The notes: a model not told the origin generated them from the sequence alone. 64,000 bases of DNA from Hygrocybe punicea (GCA_963556145.1 OY744472.1:3782001-3846000), one strand, 5' to 3'. Numbered from the stretch's first letter, positions 53,825 to 64,000 are shown. Numbers and translations: made by a program.

Positions 53825-54699
53825 GCGTTTGTACAGGCATGCAGTCAATGGTATGAACACACTATCCACTATTGCAGTGTAATCTAATGTTTCAACAGAA
53901 CGGAAACTCATGACCCATACTATGTCATCTATCAAGCACCGCAAGCCAGGCATTCTCAAGCTTGCAAATAAGTACAACGAGTACTGCAAGCAAATGAGTG
54001 ACCTGGCGAGACAGAGGAGGACCCTCCGGAATGTTCTCCTCCCCCAACCGATTGATAGTCATGGCCTATTTGCATTGGATGTTGATGACGACATCTGGCA
54101 AGACTCTGGACTAGATGAGGCAGAAGAGCCAGTGCCCACCTGGCTCACGAGTGAGAATATCTGTGATGGGATCAGGGCTCTCCTCAACCATGACCGCTGC
54201 TTGGAGGAAGAAGCTCGAATTTGGAAAGAGAGAGCTGCCATGCAGCACTGGATGAATGAAGAGTGGGTGATATTGCAGCAGACTAGTACCAATCACAGTG
54301 AGTACTGGAGTTGGACATTTTCACTTGACTAAATCCTTATGAGTAGGTGATCCCGATGTTATCTATCAATTACTGCTACGAAAAAATAAGTTACATCAAT
54401 TATGTGAACAGTGGCAATCAAAGGTGCACGGAATTCCTTGCGTTGATCAGTTTTGGGGGCCTGGAGGTGCAGAGGTACAGTTGGAGAGTGGTGCACAGCT
54501 GGATGACAATGGAAGTGATGATGATGAGATTGATGTGGAATGTTCGGAGCAAGAGGATGAACTGGTTGAAGAAGCCGAGTCTGTTGCATTTACTGATATG
54601 CACCGCATGTACTCAGAAGTGGACACCTTACTTTGACATGTGTATGATAGCTTCGACATCTCTGCTGTTGTGGTAAATGATGGTTGATGTTAGAGCATT

Positions 54700-55650
54700 G
54701 TTAATCTCCCATGGGACATATTTATGGGAGAATAAATGTCCCGTGGTATAAATTTAAATATCCCATGGGACATATCTACAATAGAATAAATGTCCCGTGG
54801 TATAATTTGAAGAAATGGAAATATCCCATGGGATATATCTATGGTAGAATAAATGTCCCATGGTATAATTTGAAGAAATGGAAATATCCCATGGGATAAA
54901 TCAACAGTAGAATAAATGTCCCATGGTATAATTGTAAGTATCCCATGGGACGTATCTACAGTAGAATAAATGTCCCGTGGTATAATTGTAAAGTATCCCA
55001 TGGGATGTATCTACAGTAGAATAAATGTCCCATGGTATAATTTGAGCAAATGGAAATGTCCCATGGGATATATTGACGATAGAATAAATGTCCCATGGTA
55101 TAATTGTAAGTATCCCATGGGACGTATCTACAGTAGAATAAATGTCCCATGGTATAATTGTAAGTATCCCATGGGATGTATCTACAGTAGAATAAATGTC
55201 CCATGGTATAATATGAACAAATGGAAATGTCCCATGGGATATATCTATGGTAGAATAAATGTTCCATGGTATAATTTGAAGAAATGGACATATCCCATGG
55301 GATAAATCAACGGTAGAATAAATGTCCCGTGGTATAATTGTAAGTATCCCATGGGATGTATCTACAGTAGAATAAATGTCCCATGGTATAATATGAACAA
55401 ATGGAAATGTCCCATGGGATATACCTATGGTAGAATAAATGTCCCATGGTATAATTTGAAGAAATGGAAATATCCCATGGGATAAATCAATGGTAGAATA
55501 AATGTCCCATGGTATAATTGTAAGTATCCCATGGGATGTATCTACAGTAGAATAAATATCCCATGGTATAATATGAACAAATGGAAATGTCCCATGGGCT
55601 ATATCCATGGTAGAATAAATGTCCCATGGTATAAGTTCAATATAATAGAA
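54700..55650. repeat. Minisatellite alternating CCCATGGG and CCCATGGTATAAT
   Basis: About 16 units of 54 or 63-64 bases: (A)TCCCATGGGA, then (C/T)GTATCTACAGTAGAATAAATGT, then CCCATGGTATAAT and either TGTAAGT or TTGAAGAAATGGAAAT. Weaker copies continue to about 56040. It starts 60 bases after the KDZ stop. A long minus-strand frame is just the translated unit. Confidence 0.9.
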
Positions 55651-56099
55651 GCATCCCATGGAACACATTTACATCCCATGGGACATTTTCATGGTCAAAT
55701 AAATGTCCTATAGTATATTTTCTCAAAATCAAAGTATCCCATGAGAAATATTCATAGTAGACTAAATGTCCCATGGGACACATTTGTGTGCCAGTAAGTG
55801 TCCCAGTCTTCTTCTGCATTGGTAACATATCCCTTGGACTAAGATTTTGTAGCTTCTTGAAATATATATTGTCCCTTACTTTAGCCAAATATAAGCTCTA
55901 GAATCCCATGGTACTTATATTTAGACCATGGTTCTCTTTTAAAATTATCCCTTGGGATATTTAATCATCTGCTGGGCCTCTTTTGAAAGTGTCTCATTTT
56001 AGCCTTGGTCTGAAAATATATCCCATGGGTGAAATGTCCCTGGGAAGACCAGGCCTGGTAGAACACTTAGATGGAACACAACATACAGTTATGTTACAT
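55651..56099. other. Degenerate tail of the CCCATGGG array; no gene
   Basis: Scattered CCCATGGGAC, TCCCTTGGGAT and TCCCATGGT words within A/T-rich DNA up to TATCCCATGGGTGAAATG at 56020. I see no element terminus and no coding signal. Confidence 0.5.
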
Positions 56100-59076
56100 C
56101 TAACTAGATGTACCATAGTGGTGGACTGAAGTGGTCTGGACCACAGGTCGATGAACGTTACCCAATATCAGTAGCCGTCGCGCGATGTGGGTGTCACCGG
56201 TCCTCCAACGTTGGAGTGGACTATGTCGAGTGGGCCTCTCGCAATGGTTTCGCTTTGCTTGAAGGGCAGCTTTTTCATTTTGCCCATGACGCAGGGCTCA
56301 CAGAATTCGGGTATGCCGGTGAGGGTGTCGACGTCCTTGATTTGTCCTTTTGCTACCATTTCTTTTAGCTGGTGTGTGCCGATGTGTCCCATGCGACAGT
56401 GTAGGGTGTTTATGTCCATGGCAAAGAGGGCACCTGACAGACTTCCTAGGGATTGCACTTGTAGATGGTATAGTCCTTTCCATCATAGCGCCATCATGAT
56501 GGTGTTGCGTTTGTGTATTACGCATCCCCCTCATTTGTCGAATATTGATATGTGCCCAGCTTTCCTGAGTTGGCTCACGGATACCAATGTTATCCAGAAG
56601 GTGGGTATGAGCAGGGTGTTGCAGAGTCATATCTTGTATCTTTTGTCTCCCACTCTGCTTGATAGCCACACATCCCCCATGCTAGTGATGGGGAAGTTCG
56701 GTTCGGTCCGGTTTTCGGCCTTTTTGCCCCAAACCGAAACCGAACGGTTCGGTTCCTACCAAAAAATCCCAAACCGAAACCGACATAAATGGTTTATGTC
56801 GGTTTGGTTTCAATCCAGACGCGGTCTGAACCGTGAACCACGTGGGCTGGGGGCCCTCCCTCCCATCTGACCTTGCAAGAGCGCTGCACACGTCAATCGA
56901 CGTGGCTAGCCTCATTACGAGGTGGGATTGGGGTTGGTGGGCTGCACGGCCCTGTCCTAGCGAAACACACGCATCGAACGCGTGTGTTCCACCTCGGCTG
57001 TTGTCGATTGGGTGTGGTGGTGGTGGTGGTGGTGATGCCCCGACACGTCAGACACGTTGTGCACATGACGACGGGCGTGTTGGCCCTGCATTGGTCCTGC
57101 ATTGGTTGTTTTCGGCGAGCGCGTGGTGGTGGCATACGGGCCTCTCCGCGTGGGTGTCCCGATGTGTCATGCGTGTTGTACACGCGCGGTGGGCGGGTTG
57201 ACCCCGCGTTGGCCGCATTGGTGTTGCATGGTGGTGGTGGTGTTGTGCCGCGTTCTGTTATATACAAATAAAATCAATAAAAGAAAGAATAAAAATAACA
57301 TACCACGAAGGAGCAGGGGTGGATGCACCACCCCCCGCTGCTCGTTCCACCTCTCTGACTCCCACTCCACCCTGTTCACGTTCGTTTGCGTGCGCGCATG
57401 TCTTGGACACGTTGTTGTTGGCGTCCGACGTGGCGGTCCTGGTGGTTGTAGCGGTCCTGGTGGTTGCGGCCATCATGGTGGCAATCGTCGTCGTCATCAT
57501 AGTGGTGGTGGTGGTGGCCGTGGTGGTAGTGGTGGTGATGGCCGTGGTGGCCGTTGACTGTAACTTGCTACTGTTAGTGTCGAATAAAAAAAATAAAAAA
57601 ATAAAGAAAGCATAGGTGGGCGGCAGGGAGTACCCTGCCACGTTTGGTCCACCTCGGGTGCTCCGTTGTCCTCGTTTGGCATACGTTGTGGGCATTCTTG
57701 GTGGTTGCAGAAGTGTCTTGGTGACTTTGGAAGTCAGCCAAGTGGCCGACTTGCGAATATCGGTTTGCGGTTCAAACTCAGTTTGAAACAGTTTCGGCCC
57801 GCAGCCAAATCTCCAAACTGGAGACCGAACCGTTCAGTCTCAGCTGAAATTTCCCAAACCGAAACCGAAACTGGCGGTTTCGGTTCGGTCTAAACCAGGT
57901 TTGGGTCGGTCTGAGACCGACCTTCCCCAACACTAGCCAATGCCAATGGCTTTGGCCATCATGTTGTCGCCGAAGCGGACTGGGTGTGGTGGATCCAGTC
58001 TTTTGAATGTACGCACGTCAAACCATTCCGGGTGCGGTACCATGTTGGTGCTGGCTCCGCAGTCAATGATGATGCTTCCATTTCTTTGGTTTGGTTCAGT
58101 CGTGAGGTAGGCATAAATGCGGGACCAACCCCATTGATTAATGATTACATTTCCTGTGTCTGCTACATGGGCTTCGTCCCCGTCATCTGATCCATTGTCT
58201 GAGTCACTACCGGTATCGTTCTCCTCGACTCTGTGTGTTTTTCTGCACTCCTTTTTGCACTTGCCCTTCCCCCTCTCTTGTTTTCCAACCCTTTTAGGTT
58301 TTGGCAGTCTTTTGATGTGTGTACTTTGCAGAAGAGTTTCTTTTTCTCCATCTTTGATGCCTTGAGGGCAGACTCGTCGTTTGGCGCCAGTGTCTCTGTT
58401 TGATTCATGGCGTTGCCAGTCATTTGTAGATCTGCTGCGTGTGCTGCGAGTTTTGCTTCAACAGTGGGTAGCTTGAGTTTTTGGCCATCTGGTACCGATC
58501 CCATGATGGCAGTTTTGAGTGTTTTCCACTCGTTGTTGTCTGGGATGGATTTAAGTAGGAGTAGGGGTAGTAGGTCTTCTGGGAATGTGTAGCCCAGCGT
58601 CATGAGTCAATTGCTGCTTGCGAGGAATGTTGCAATGTGTTCGGCCATGGACTTTGATGAGGGTGGGCCTCCAAATTTGATGGAGATGAGGTTGACGAGT
58701 GCGTGAAAAGCCATGGTGATGATGTTGGTTTCATTGTATCGTTTCGTGATCGTGTCATATGGTTCTTTAGCTGAGGGTTTGTCTCCGATGCTTAGTAGGA
58801 TGTTGTCGCTTATGTAGCACTGTATGATTCCCGTGGCTTTTCATCGCGCGCTTCCCAGGTGTCGTTGTAGCTTAGTTTGGACATGGACGTTGATAGTGTG
58901 GATGCGGATGTTGATGCACTTGGCGTGGTGGGCACTGGTTTGGTGTCTGTGCCTGTAATGACTCCTAGGACCTGTTTTTTGCTGAGTGCCCCCTTGATTC
59001 GTATATTCCATATTGTGAAATTTGACAGGCCCTCTAGTACCGGGCAGTTTGGTGTTGATGATGTGGCATCTGACAT
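56100..59076 (-). pseudogene. Ty1/copia polyprotein remnant (Gag, protease, start of integrase)
   Basis: Minus-strand reading from 59076 gives a Gag start (LEGLSNFTIWNIRIKGALSK) and, further on, LTLGYTFPEDLLPLLLLKSI and a partial zinc-knuckle-like FCKVHTSKDC. A protease-like part with DCGAS and NMMAKAIG follows. The hAT-like element at 56683-57935 intervenes; after it come MGDVWLSSRVGDKRYDSATL, LVSVSQLRKAGHISIF, LHCRMGHIGTHQLKEMV and PEFCEPCVMGKMKKLPF. The end is IVHSNVGGPVTPTSRDGY, the pre-integrase zinc and integrase start of copia elements. Several frame changes and stops occur, and most of integrase and all of reverse transcriptase are missing. It is a truncated, inactive remnant. Confidence 0.8.
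56683..57935 (-). mobile_element. hAT-like element B, second copy (B2), inside copia remnant
   Basis: Ends TAGTGATGGGGAAGTTCGG and the complement of TAGTGTTGGGGAAGGTCGG. The flanks CCCCATGC and GCCAATGC match at 6 of 8 positions. It is inverted relative to 18275-19565 and about 1253 bases long. It carries the same GGTGGTGCATCCACCCC core with a minus-strand donor GTATGT at 57303. The copia frame is continuous across it. Confidence 0.9.
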
Positions 59077-59187
59077 CTCGTGTGATGCAGTTGGTTTTTG
59101 GGGTTTAACCGCCGTGCGAGAGTGGGTGCGAGTCGCGTTTGTAGCGCGATGCCATCGTTTGTGTTTGAGGGTTCCTGACCGTTAGAA

Positions 59188-59205
59188 ACGACCAGGGCTC
59201 ATAAC
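59188..59205 (-). other. Primer-binding site of the copia remnant, initiator-tRNA type
   Basis: The plus strand reads CAGGGCTCATAACC, which is the anticodon-loop sequence of initiator methionine tRNA. The element's sense strand (minus) is therefore complementary to it. Priming by a cleaved half of initiator tRNA is known for copia-type elements. Confidence 0.65.
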
Positions 59206-59400
59206 CTTTCGCGACTGTAGTATAAATCTCAGTCATTGTCAGAGTAAACGACTAAGTTGCTATGTACCTGTAGTATAAATCTAGTACAGAGATTAGTACG
59301 TGTAAGTGTAATTGTGTGGTGGTGTGGACATACCTCAGTCGTTGTCAGAGTAAACGACTGAGGTATTCACAATTCTGGACCCCAAACATTATTTGGGCGT
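59206..59400 (-). repeat. Probable LTR part of the copia remnant
   Basis: Directly behind the primer site (in element sense, before it) lies sequence with two near copies of CTCAGTCGTTGTCAGAGTAAACGACT and a duplicated GTAGTATAAATCT. The outer limit is uncertain, and no second LTR is visible in the window. Confidence 0.45.
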
Positions 59401-60015
59401 TCAGGGTTTGCCATATTTGGCTGGCATTCCCCATATGGGTGGAGCCTTAGCTCGCTATCCTTGTTCCTCTTTCTTGACAGTCAGAATGGACCAATTCGGG
59501 TGGATTGGAAGCAGGTGAGGTGGCTTGCTCAAGTGTACGTGGCAGGTCAAGACCTCCACCTCATTGCGTGGCACTGTCTCTCTCTCATTCTGAAGGATTC
59601 AGTGATTTTGAGACACTCCTCAATTGTGTTTGCATCAAGAGGCCAGAGCTCAACGGAATCGGATAACTGTGTGTCAGATCTTTGAGTCTGTTGATTAGTG
59701 GAGTTTGTGTTTTCATGTTGAGTCGTTGATAATGCTGCATTATCGTCCTTTGTGTTGTAGATCTCCGAGTCACCTGTCACCACGTCACCACGTTATTCAT
59801 CGTCATCCCCGTTTACACATAGTTTTACTTCCGTTTTCACATGCTTATCCCATCAGTACATATACTTCCATCCATTCGTCTTTACACCTCAGTCTTCTCT
59901 GTTCTATGACTGAGGTGAGACAGTTTCCTTTATTTCTCTTCAGTACATAGACTCATATAGTGTAGACTCCGCTTCTGTTCTACAGGTACTGAGAATACAG
60001 TTAGTCTTCTCCATT
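59401..60015. other. Unassigned stretch with repeated GACTCCGCTTCTGTTCTACA
   Basis: GACTCCGCTTCTGTTCTACA occurs twice (about 59966 and 60026). TCAGTCTTCTC(T/C)(G/A)TTCTATGA also occurs twice (about 59889 and 60004). Short frames at 59461-59783 show no motif. It could still be LTR-derived sequence of the copia remnant. Confidence 0.4.
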
Positions 60016-60357
60016 CTATGATTGAGACTCCGCTTCTGTTCTACACTTTGTTCCATTGGGAACTGACGGTAGGAGACCATTCGAAAGCGTTGCGATTTCT
60101 TTAACAAGACGCTGGATGCCTACAAGTGTGGACATATTTGCTGTGAGTTGAATACTATGCAAATCGATAACACAGGGACTGGAACACTCACATATATAGG
60201 CAGACAGTTGTCCGAAGGTGGGCAAAAAAGGACTTATTAGAAACTTGAGGATGTTGAATTCAGAATGAGTGTCATGGTTGAACGATTGAACGTCGAGCGG
60301 GCACTGGGAGACATCAGAGAACCGAGGAAGGAAATAAAGCAGCACGACGTGTGTCAT
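60016..60357 (-). other. Open frame of 113 codons, no recognised family
   Basis: The minus-strand frame from ATG at 60357 reads MTHVVLLYFLPRFSDVSQCP, LISPFLPTFGQLSAY and NMSTLVGIQRLVKEIATLS. The composition looks protein-like, and a GTGAGTG donor-like site near 60190 suggests it may be two exons. I cannot assign it. It may be a fragment of a larger gene. Confidence 0.3.
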
Positions 60358-60527
60358 GGTTGAACGTTGAACATTTAGCGTAGGTGTTGAGGTGAAACAT
60401 CATCGAAGCCCATGACTCGGTGGAACGCTGAAAATTGTCTGAATGAGGTTTCCTACATCAGAAGATTTACACATCGGCTTTGGCGTGCTTATTCAGCTTA
60501 TATAAGCACGAAAAGCACGAAAAGCAA

Positions 60528-60586
60528 AAAGCTCGGCGAGCTTATATTAGCGGGGTCGGTCTGCTAATATAAGCTCGCCCAGCTTT
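60528..60586. other. Long hairpin
   Basis: AAAGCTCGGCGAGCTTATATTAGC and its complement pair at 23 of 24 positions around an 11-base loop (GGGGTCGGTCT). More AGCTTATA and AAAGC(A/T) words surround it (60490-60660). It could be a small MITE or an RNA hairpin. No gene lies in 60358-60889. Confidence 0.7.
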
Positions 60587-60889
60587 TCTAGGAGCGAAAA
60601 AGCTGGTAAAAGAGCTGTTAGCTTTCTAATAAGCACATTGCTTTTAGCTCTCAGTACTAGCTTATTTGAAGAATAGGGACATGGAGACGGAAGCAGCAGT
60701 AATATTGGGGTAAACAAAGAATCTAAGTCCATATTGACTACCAAGGGTAAGACGTAGTGAGTGGAACATGGATATATGCGTGGCCGCGTTTGTTCCGAAC
60801 TGGTATATAGGTAGCCAATTCTGCCACAAAGTTGTCACCGTTGACCGACGGTCCATGTGTTGTGAGGCAAAAAACTCACCTGCGAGCAC

Positions 60890-63039
60890 TCAAGCCTCGT
60901 CCTCGGAATCCGATTGCTCCAGCAAAAATCCTTCGTCATCGCTGACATCCACAGACGTGGCCGGGAGAGAAGGTTCACTCCTGTTATCGAAGGCATGCCT
61001 TTTTGCCGCAGTGGTGATTTCAAACCATTGTTTGGCCGACAACTTTTTCACTGAGGGGAGCAGACCTGAAGCCCGTTTCTCAATCTTCATAACACCATTT
61101 GCACCAAGAACTTCTCGATCGCCATAGTTTTCCTGAGAGAAATGCCCAAGTTTTTGCGCAGGAATCACTTCTTCACCAGTGACCCAACAGGAAAAAGCTC
61201 GCTCCACCTATGAACAGAAATCAGTGAAAATCCATAGAAGATAAGCTGAATTTCTACGGCTTGGATAGACAGAATCAAAGCACCAATGGGGTGTTGCTCC
61301 TGGAACAGAAGGTCCGTCGCATTCTTCGTGTGCTTGAAGTGCGGAGACAAGGTGAAAGTAATCACGTCAGACTGAAAAAGCTGACAGTTTGCTGATGTCA
61401 GTTACTGCAATGTATTCGCGTATCCCAGCAACGCACCAGCTTTTTCCCATCTGGTCATTGCTTCCAGTAGAATGGACGATTTGCCGGATTCGTTCCGAGA
61501 CATTCAATGGCTTTCTTTGCACGATCTTCTTTCGTAGGGAACTGTTCTCCAGTGAGTAGCGCTTCGACGGCGAGCATGGCATGCTGTGCAAACGTGTTGT
61601 GCCACGACTCGAGGCGATAACCGATCTAAAAGTGGTCAAGAGAAGTATGTGTGAGAAATAATATGTAGTTTGACGTACAAGGAGACGAGTCGTCTCATCC
61701 TTATCCCAACTGCACTCAATCTTCGCATAGATGTTGTCCCATATTTCTTTGAGCACGCCTACATCAGGTTTGGCCCAAGCAGGTAATGTGCCCACATAGA
61801 GTTTGACGTTGGGTATGTACAGCGCACTGAACTTGATTGTCGCTTGATCAGGCAGATCCCTGAGTGTCGCCTTCCCCTTCCGCGATTTCTCCTTCTGTTT
61901 ACGCATCGACCCTTGATCCAAGTCAACAGTGGTACCTGTGGCAACACAGACTTTGGCAATAGGTTGGGCCTGCTGCTCGTATCAGTGACACATCAATAGT
62001 TTATCGGATGAACGTACACGAGGTGTGATACCGGGTTCGGATTTTACTTTGATGGGACCTTGGACATATACTAATTCGGCCTCATTGTCGCTGATACCAC
62101 CAGATTGAAACATATCCGACTGAGTGGTCTTCGTGCTTGTGAAGCTAGTATAAATAGTAGTCTGGGGAGAGCCAGCAGGAACCTTCGACTCCCAGTTTTT
62201 GATCATGCCGACGAGGGCTGCTGTGGGTTTCGGACGTTTGGCCATTGATCTAAGGAAACACAAGAGATTACGTAGTAATGAGAGCATGACACATAAGGGG
62301 CATCACAAACTGTTTCTTGGGGGAAGTGTGAATATCTGCCTTGCGCTTGCTTCCCGGATCCGGGTACATGCGGTGAGCCGTGACATGTAACCTCGCTTCT
62401 TCTCCCTTATCAGCACGCAGTTTGCTTTTTCGCACCTTGATCTCCACCTCCTTGCTGGCCTTGGAGGCTGGCTTGGAGATGTCCTTGTCACTCTCTTCGT
62501 GGCTGAACTCCTCGTCATCTTCGTATGTTGATCCTGCTTCATTACTAATATCATTTTCATCATCCTCATAGATATCAGTTTCACTATTTTCTCGTGGGCC
62601 ATCCACATCGGACACGTCACCAGGTGCCGAGGTTGTACCTTCATATTAAGTGAGTACAATAACTTTGTGTTTACAAGGTGTTACCTTGTAACACTGGATC
62701 TGCAGTGATGGTAGACGAGACCCTGCGATGCACCCGCTTCAACTTGGTCGATATGGGTTGGTTCGCGTTGGCGTCTTTTGCAGTCTCTGCTTGGTTCAGA
62801 GCATCCTCAATTGCGGCTACCTTTTTCACGGCCTCGAGGTTAGTTGCAAATTTGTGGGCCTTCTCGTGCTCAGCCGCGGTTTTTTTAGCAGCTACCTCTT
62901 CTTTTGTGGCCCTTTTTGCTGGCATGTCAGGGAGACCGACGACGCGATCCCTATTCCCAGTACGAGTGGTCATCCGACCAGCCAAGGAGACATCAGAAGT
63001 GATGTCGGACGTGATCACCAGTTTTTTTTTGTTGGGCAT
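60890..63039 (-). CDS. Uncharacterised basidiomycete protein, divergent to the Plavaka gene
   Basis: Exon 1 (63039-62685) reads MPNKKKLVITSDITSDVSLA, then a Lys/Ala-rich helix (KEEVAAKKTAAEHEKAHKFA). Exon 2 starts at 62638 in phase (GTTSAPGDVSDVDGPREN) and is acidic, then basic. Later exons give MAKRPKPTAALVGMIKNWES, KVKSEPGITPR, KLYVGTLPAWAKPDVGVL, HNTFAQHAMLAVEALLTG, DVITFTLSPHFKHTKNAT, ALILSIQAVEIQLIF and the last exon (61207 on) ending with LEQSDSEDEA and TGA at 60890. Junctions after exon 2 are approximate. The layout, a basic/acidic N-terminal half followed by a conserved helical half, is one I remember from many Agaricomycete genomes without a function. It looks intact. Its start is only 147 bases from the Plavaka start. 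Confidence 0.55.
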
Positions 63040-63186
63040 TGAGCAAAGCGGTTAATGTGGGAAATGGTTCGTTTTGATATATCTTGTACCTTTTTATCGT
63101 GGCTGAGTTTACAATGATACAGGACCACACGTGTTCTCACTCAGGCCGCCAACCTCACAGCCAACATACGCCAGCTCAATCCATCA
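63040..63186. promoter_or_regulatory. Shared divergent promoter region
   Basis: The 147 bases separate two start codons pointing away from each other. The region has ATATCTTG and ACAGGACCACACGTGTTC; CACGTG near 63128 is a typical basic helix-loop-helix site. The assignment as promoter is inferred from position. Confidence 0.4.
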
Positions 63187-64000
63187 ATGCAGAGAATAAA
63201 GAAGTTCTTCAAACCTCTCCAGTTTCCATGCCCCCACCCAGGATGCAACAGATACTTCCGAAGCCGATCCGGCCATACGCAGCACTTAAATACTCACATA
63301 AAACCACCGCCGAATCACCCTCCCGTACAAACACCACCTCGCGACACCCCATCTCAACGGGATGACACACCGTCTCAACGGGATGACACACCGAATTATG
63401 ATGATCATGATCTTGATCGTGGCTCACCTAACCCTCATGTGTGGATGGCTGACGGACAATTTATCGTTAACCACCCCATCATCGACGGTGAGTCAACTCC
63501 AGGTATGCTTGCACTTGCCATATTGATGCCAAATGTGATAGGCACCCCTTGCGATCCTGAAGGTGATGACCTTCCACCCAATACTCCCCCTTTCCCATCT
63601 ACTATCAAAGCTATGAATGATTATTCGCCATATGCGGGCCAGGCCGAGTTCGAATTGGCAGATTTTCTGTTCCATGACATTGAGATGTCTGCGGGTAAAA
63701 TCAACCGACATATGGAATTGCTAGCCGCTTTATATCCTGAGTCGGATCCACCTTTTGCGGATGAAAAGGAGCTATATTCTACCATAGACGCTACACAGCT
63801 TGGCGATGCACCGTGGAAGTCGTTTGAAGTAGAATATGCCGGTGAAATAGAGGCAGAGGATCCGCCACCTTGGAAAACGGCCACCTATGATGTTTGGCAT
63901 CGCGATCTTTTGGACGTGATGGAATCCCAGCTCAGCAACCCTGATTTCGCCAAAGAGATGGACTATGCCCCCAAACGTGTCTACAAGAATGCCAAACGAC
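63187..64000 (+). CDS. Plavaka-type (CMC superfamily) transposase, N-terminal part, cut by window end
   Basis: Exon 1 (63187-63487) starts MQRIKKFFKPLQF and has one C2H2 zinc finger, CPHPGCNRYFRSRSGHTQHL with NTH. A repeat of PSQRDDT follows, then VWMADGQFIVNHPIIDG. A GTGAGT intron of 54 bases (63488-63541) has an ATAG end. Exon 2 continues TPCDPEGDDLPPNTPPFPS, YSPYAGQAEFELADFLF, MSAGKINRHMELLAALYPE, PPFADEKELYSTID, APWKSFEVEY and PPPWKTATYDVWHRDLLDVM, still open at 64000. These blocks are characteristic of Plavaka transposases of Agaricomycetes, related to CACTA elements. The catalytic part lies beyond the window. The visible part has no stop or frame shift. Confidence 0.85.
   Translation, partial: MQRIKKFFKPLQFPCPHPGCNRYFRSRSGHTQHLNTHIKPPPNHPPVQTPPRDTPSQRDDTPSQRDDTPNYDDHDLDRGSPNPHVWMADGQFIVNHPIIDGESTPGMLALAILMPNVIGTPCDPEGDDLPPNTPPFPSTIKAMNDYSPYAGQAEFELADFLFHDIEMSAGKINRHMELLAALYPESDPPFADEKELYSTIDATQLGDAPWKSFEVEYAGEIEAEDPPPWKTATYDVWHRDLLDVMESQLSNPDFAKEMDYAPKRVYKNAKR

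Larger units (their letters stand above)
42150..54636 (+). pseudogene. KDZ-type transposase gene, split by a gypsy element
   Basis: Recognisable blocks in order: RPSEYLRSRCPLCFSG (about 42540), PDVLACMDACFKHKRR, KASTQFFADTGLMAMLCCHN, RVLWLVNMTSASKKQHY, VGLLYDIGCQLHRS, ISIFHAYGHQWPC and, after a small intron, GFGLSDGEGCEHFW. After more exons comes RLERLYRHAVN, cut by the gypsy insertion between 44019 and 53825. Then follow KHRKPGILKLANKYNEYC, FALDVDDDIWQDSGLDEAEE, ICDGIRALLNHDRCLEEE and, after a GTGAGT intron, VDQFWGPGG, with a stop at 54636. These are signature segments of Kyakuja-Dileera-Zisupton transposases, which move cut-and-paste DNA elements. The N-terminal part is incomplete, and a stop occurs after AQLAASIQ (43864). 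The insertion disrupts it, so no active transposase is expected. Confidence 0.85.

Noticed and set aside
54901..55668. 255-codon minus-strand frame with repeated IIPWDIYSTVD
   Set aside because: It is the translated minisatellite unit; opposite-strand frames of equal regularity exist.

Overview
The window looks like transposon-packed DNA of a mushroom-forming basidiomycete (Agaricomycetes). The evidence is a KDZ-type transposase, a Plavaka-type (CMC) transposase, Ty3/gypsy and Ty1/copia retrotransposons, gene families known mainly from Agaricomycetes, and many 43-75 base spliceosomal introns with GT(A/G)(A/T)GT donors and CTRAC branch sites. I recognise no bacterial, organellar or rRNA sequence and I see no tRNA gene. 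Calls were made by reading; nothing was searched.

Layout. 1-565: edge of a hAT-like element. 566-5,900: two decayed copies of one uncharacterised gene family, one split by a hAT-like element (G), with repeat N1 between them. 5,480-14,840 and 24,540-28,515: repeats A, H, O, K and B, present twice in opposite orientation; the left set also holds a 4-kb palindromic element (J). 14,850-24,537: three host-type genes. One is an uncharacterised minus-strand gene. The second has an intron blown open by nested hAT-like elements (A, B) and carries a stop in a likely Trp codon. The third is a WD40 gene split by a short LTR element (L). 29,205-33,563: four-copy repeat family N, including a 2.4-kb palindrome (I). 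33,737-36,217: the one conventional gene that reads intact, an AAA+ ATPase of nine exons. 36,242-39,865: three more elements nested in one another. 42,150-54,636: a KDZ transposase gene split by a complete 9.8-kb gypsy element with apparently identical LTRs. 54,700-55,650: a CCCATGGG minisatellite. 56,100-59,400: a copia remnant split by another hAT-like element. 60,890-64,000: an uncharacterised gene diverging from a Plavaka transposase.

Most notable is a network of non-autonomous DNA elements. Four full-length copies have exact 8-base target duplications, and the terminal arrays of each family are built from that family's own short palindromic word. Otherwise unrelated families share one module: a GGTGGTGC/CCCACC-like core followed about 20-30 bases later by a strong splice donor, often with a branch site and acceptor. 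In repeat H' (26,142-27,161) removing three such introns leaves one continuous 272-codon frame for an Asn/Gln/Ser/Gly-rich protein, so these elements may carry small spliced genes rather than plain microsatellite DNA.

A second unusual item is inside the gypsy element: a three-exon antisense gene coding for about 432 residues with a coiled coil and a Zn(II)2Cys6-like cysteine pattern.
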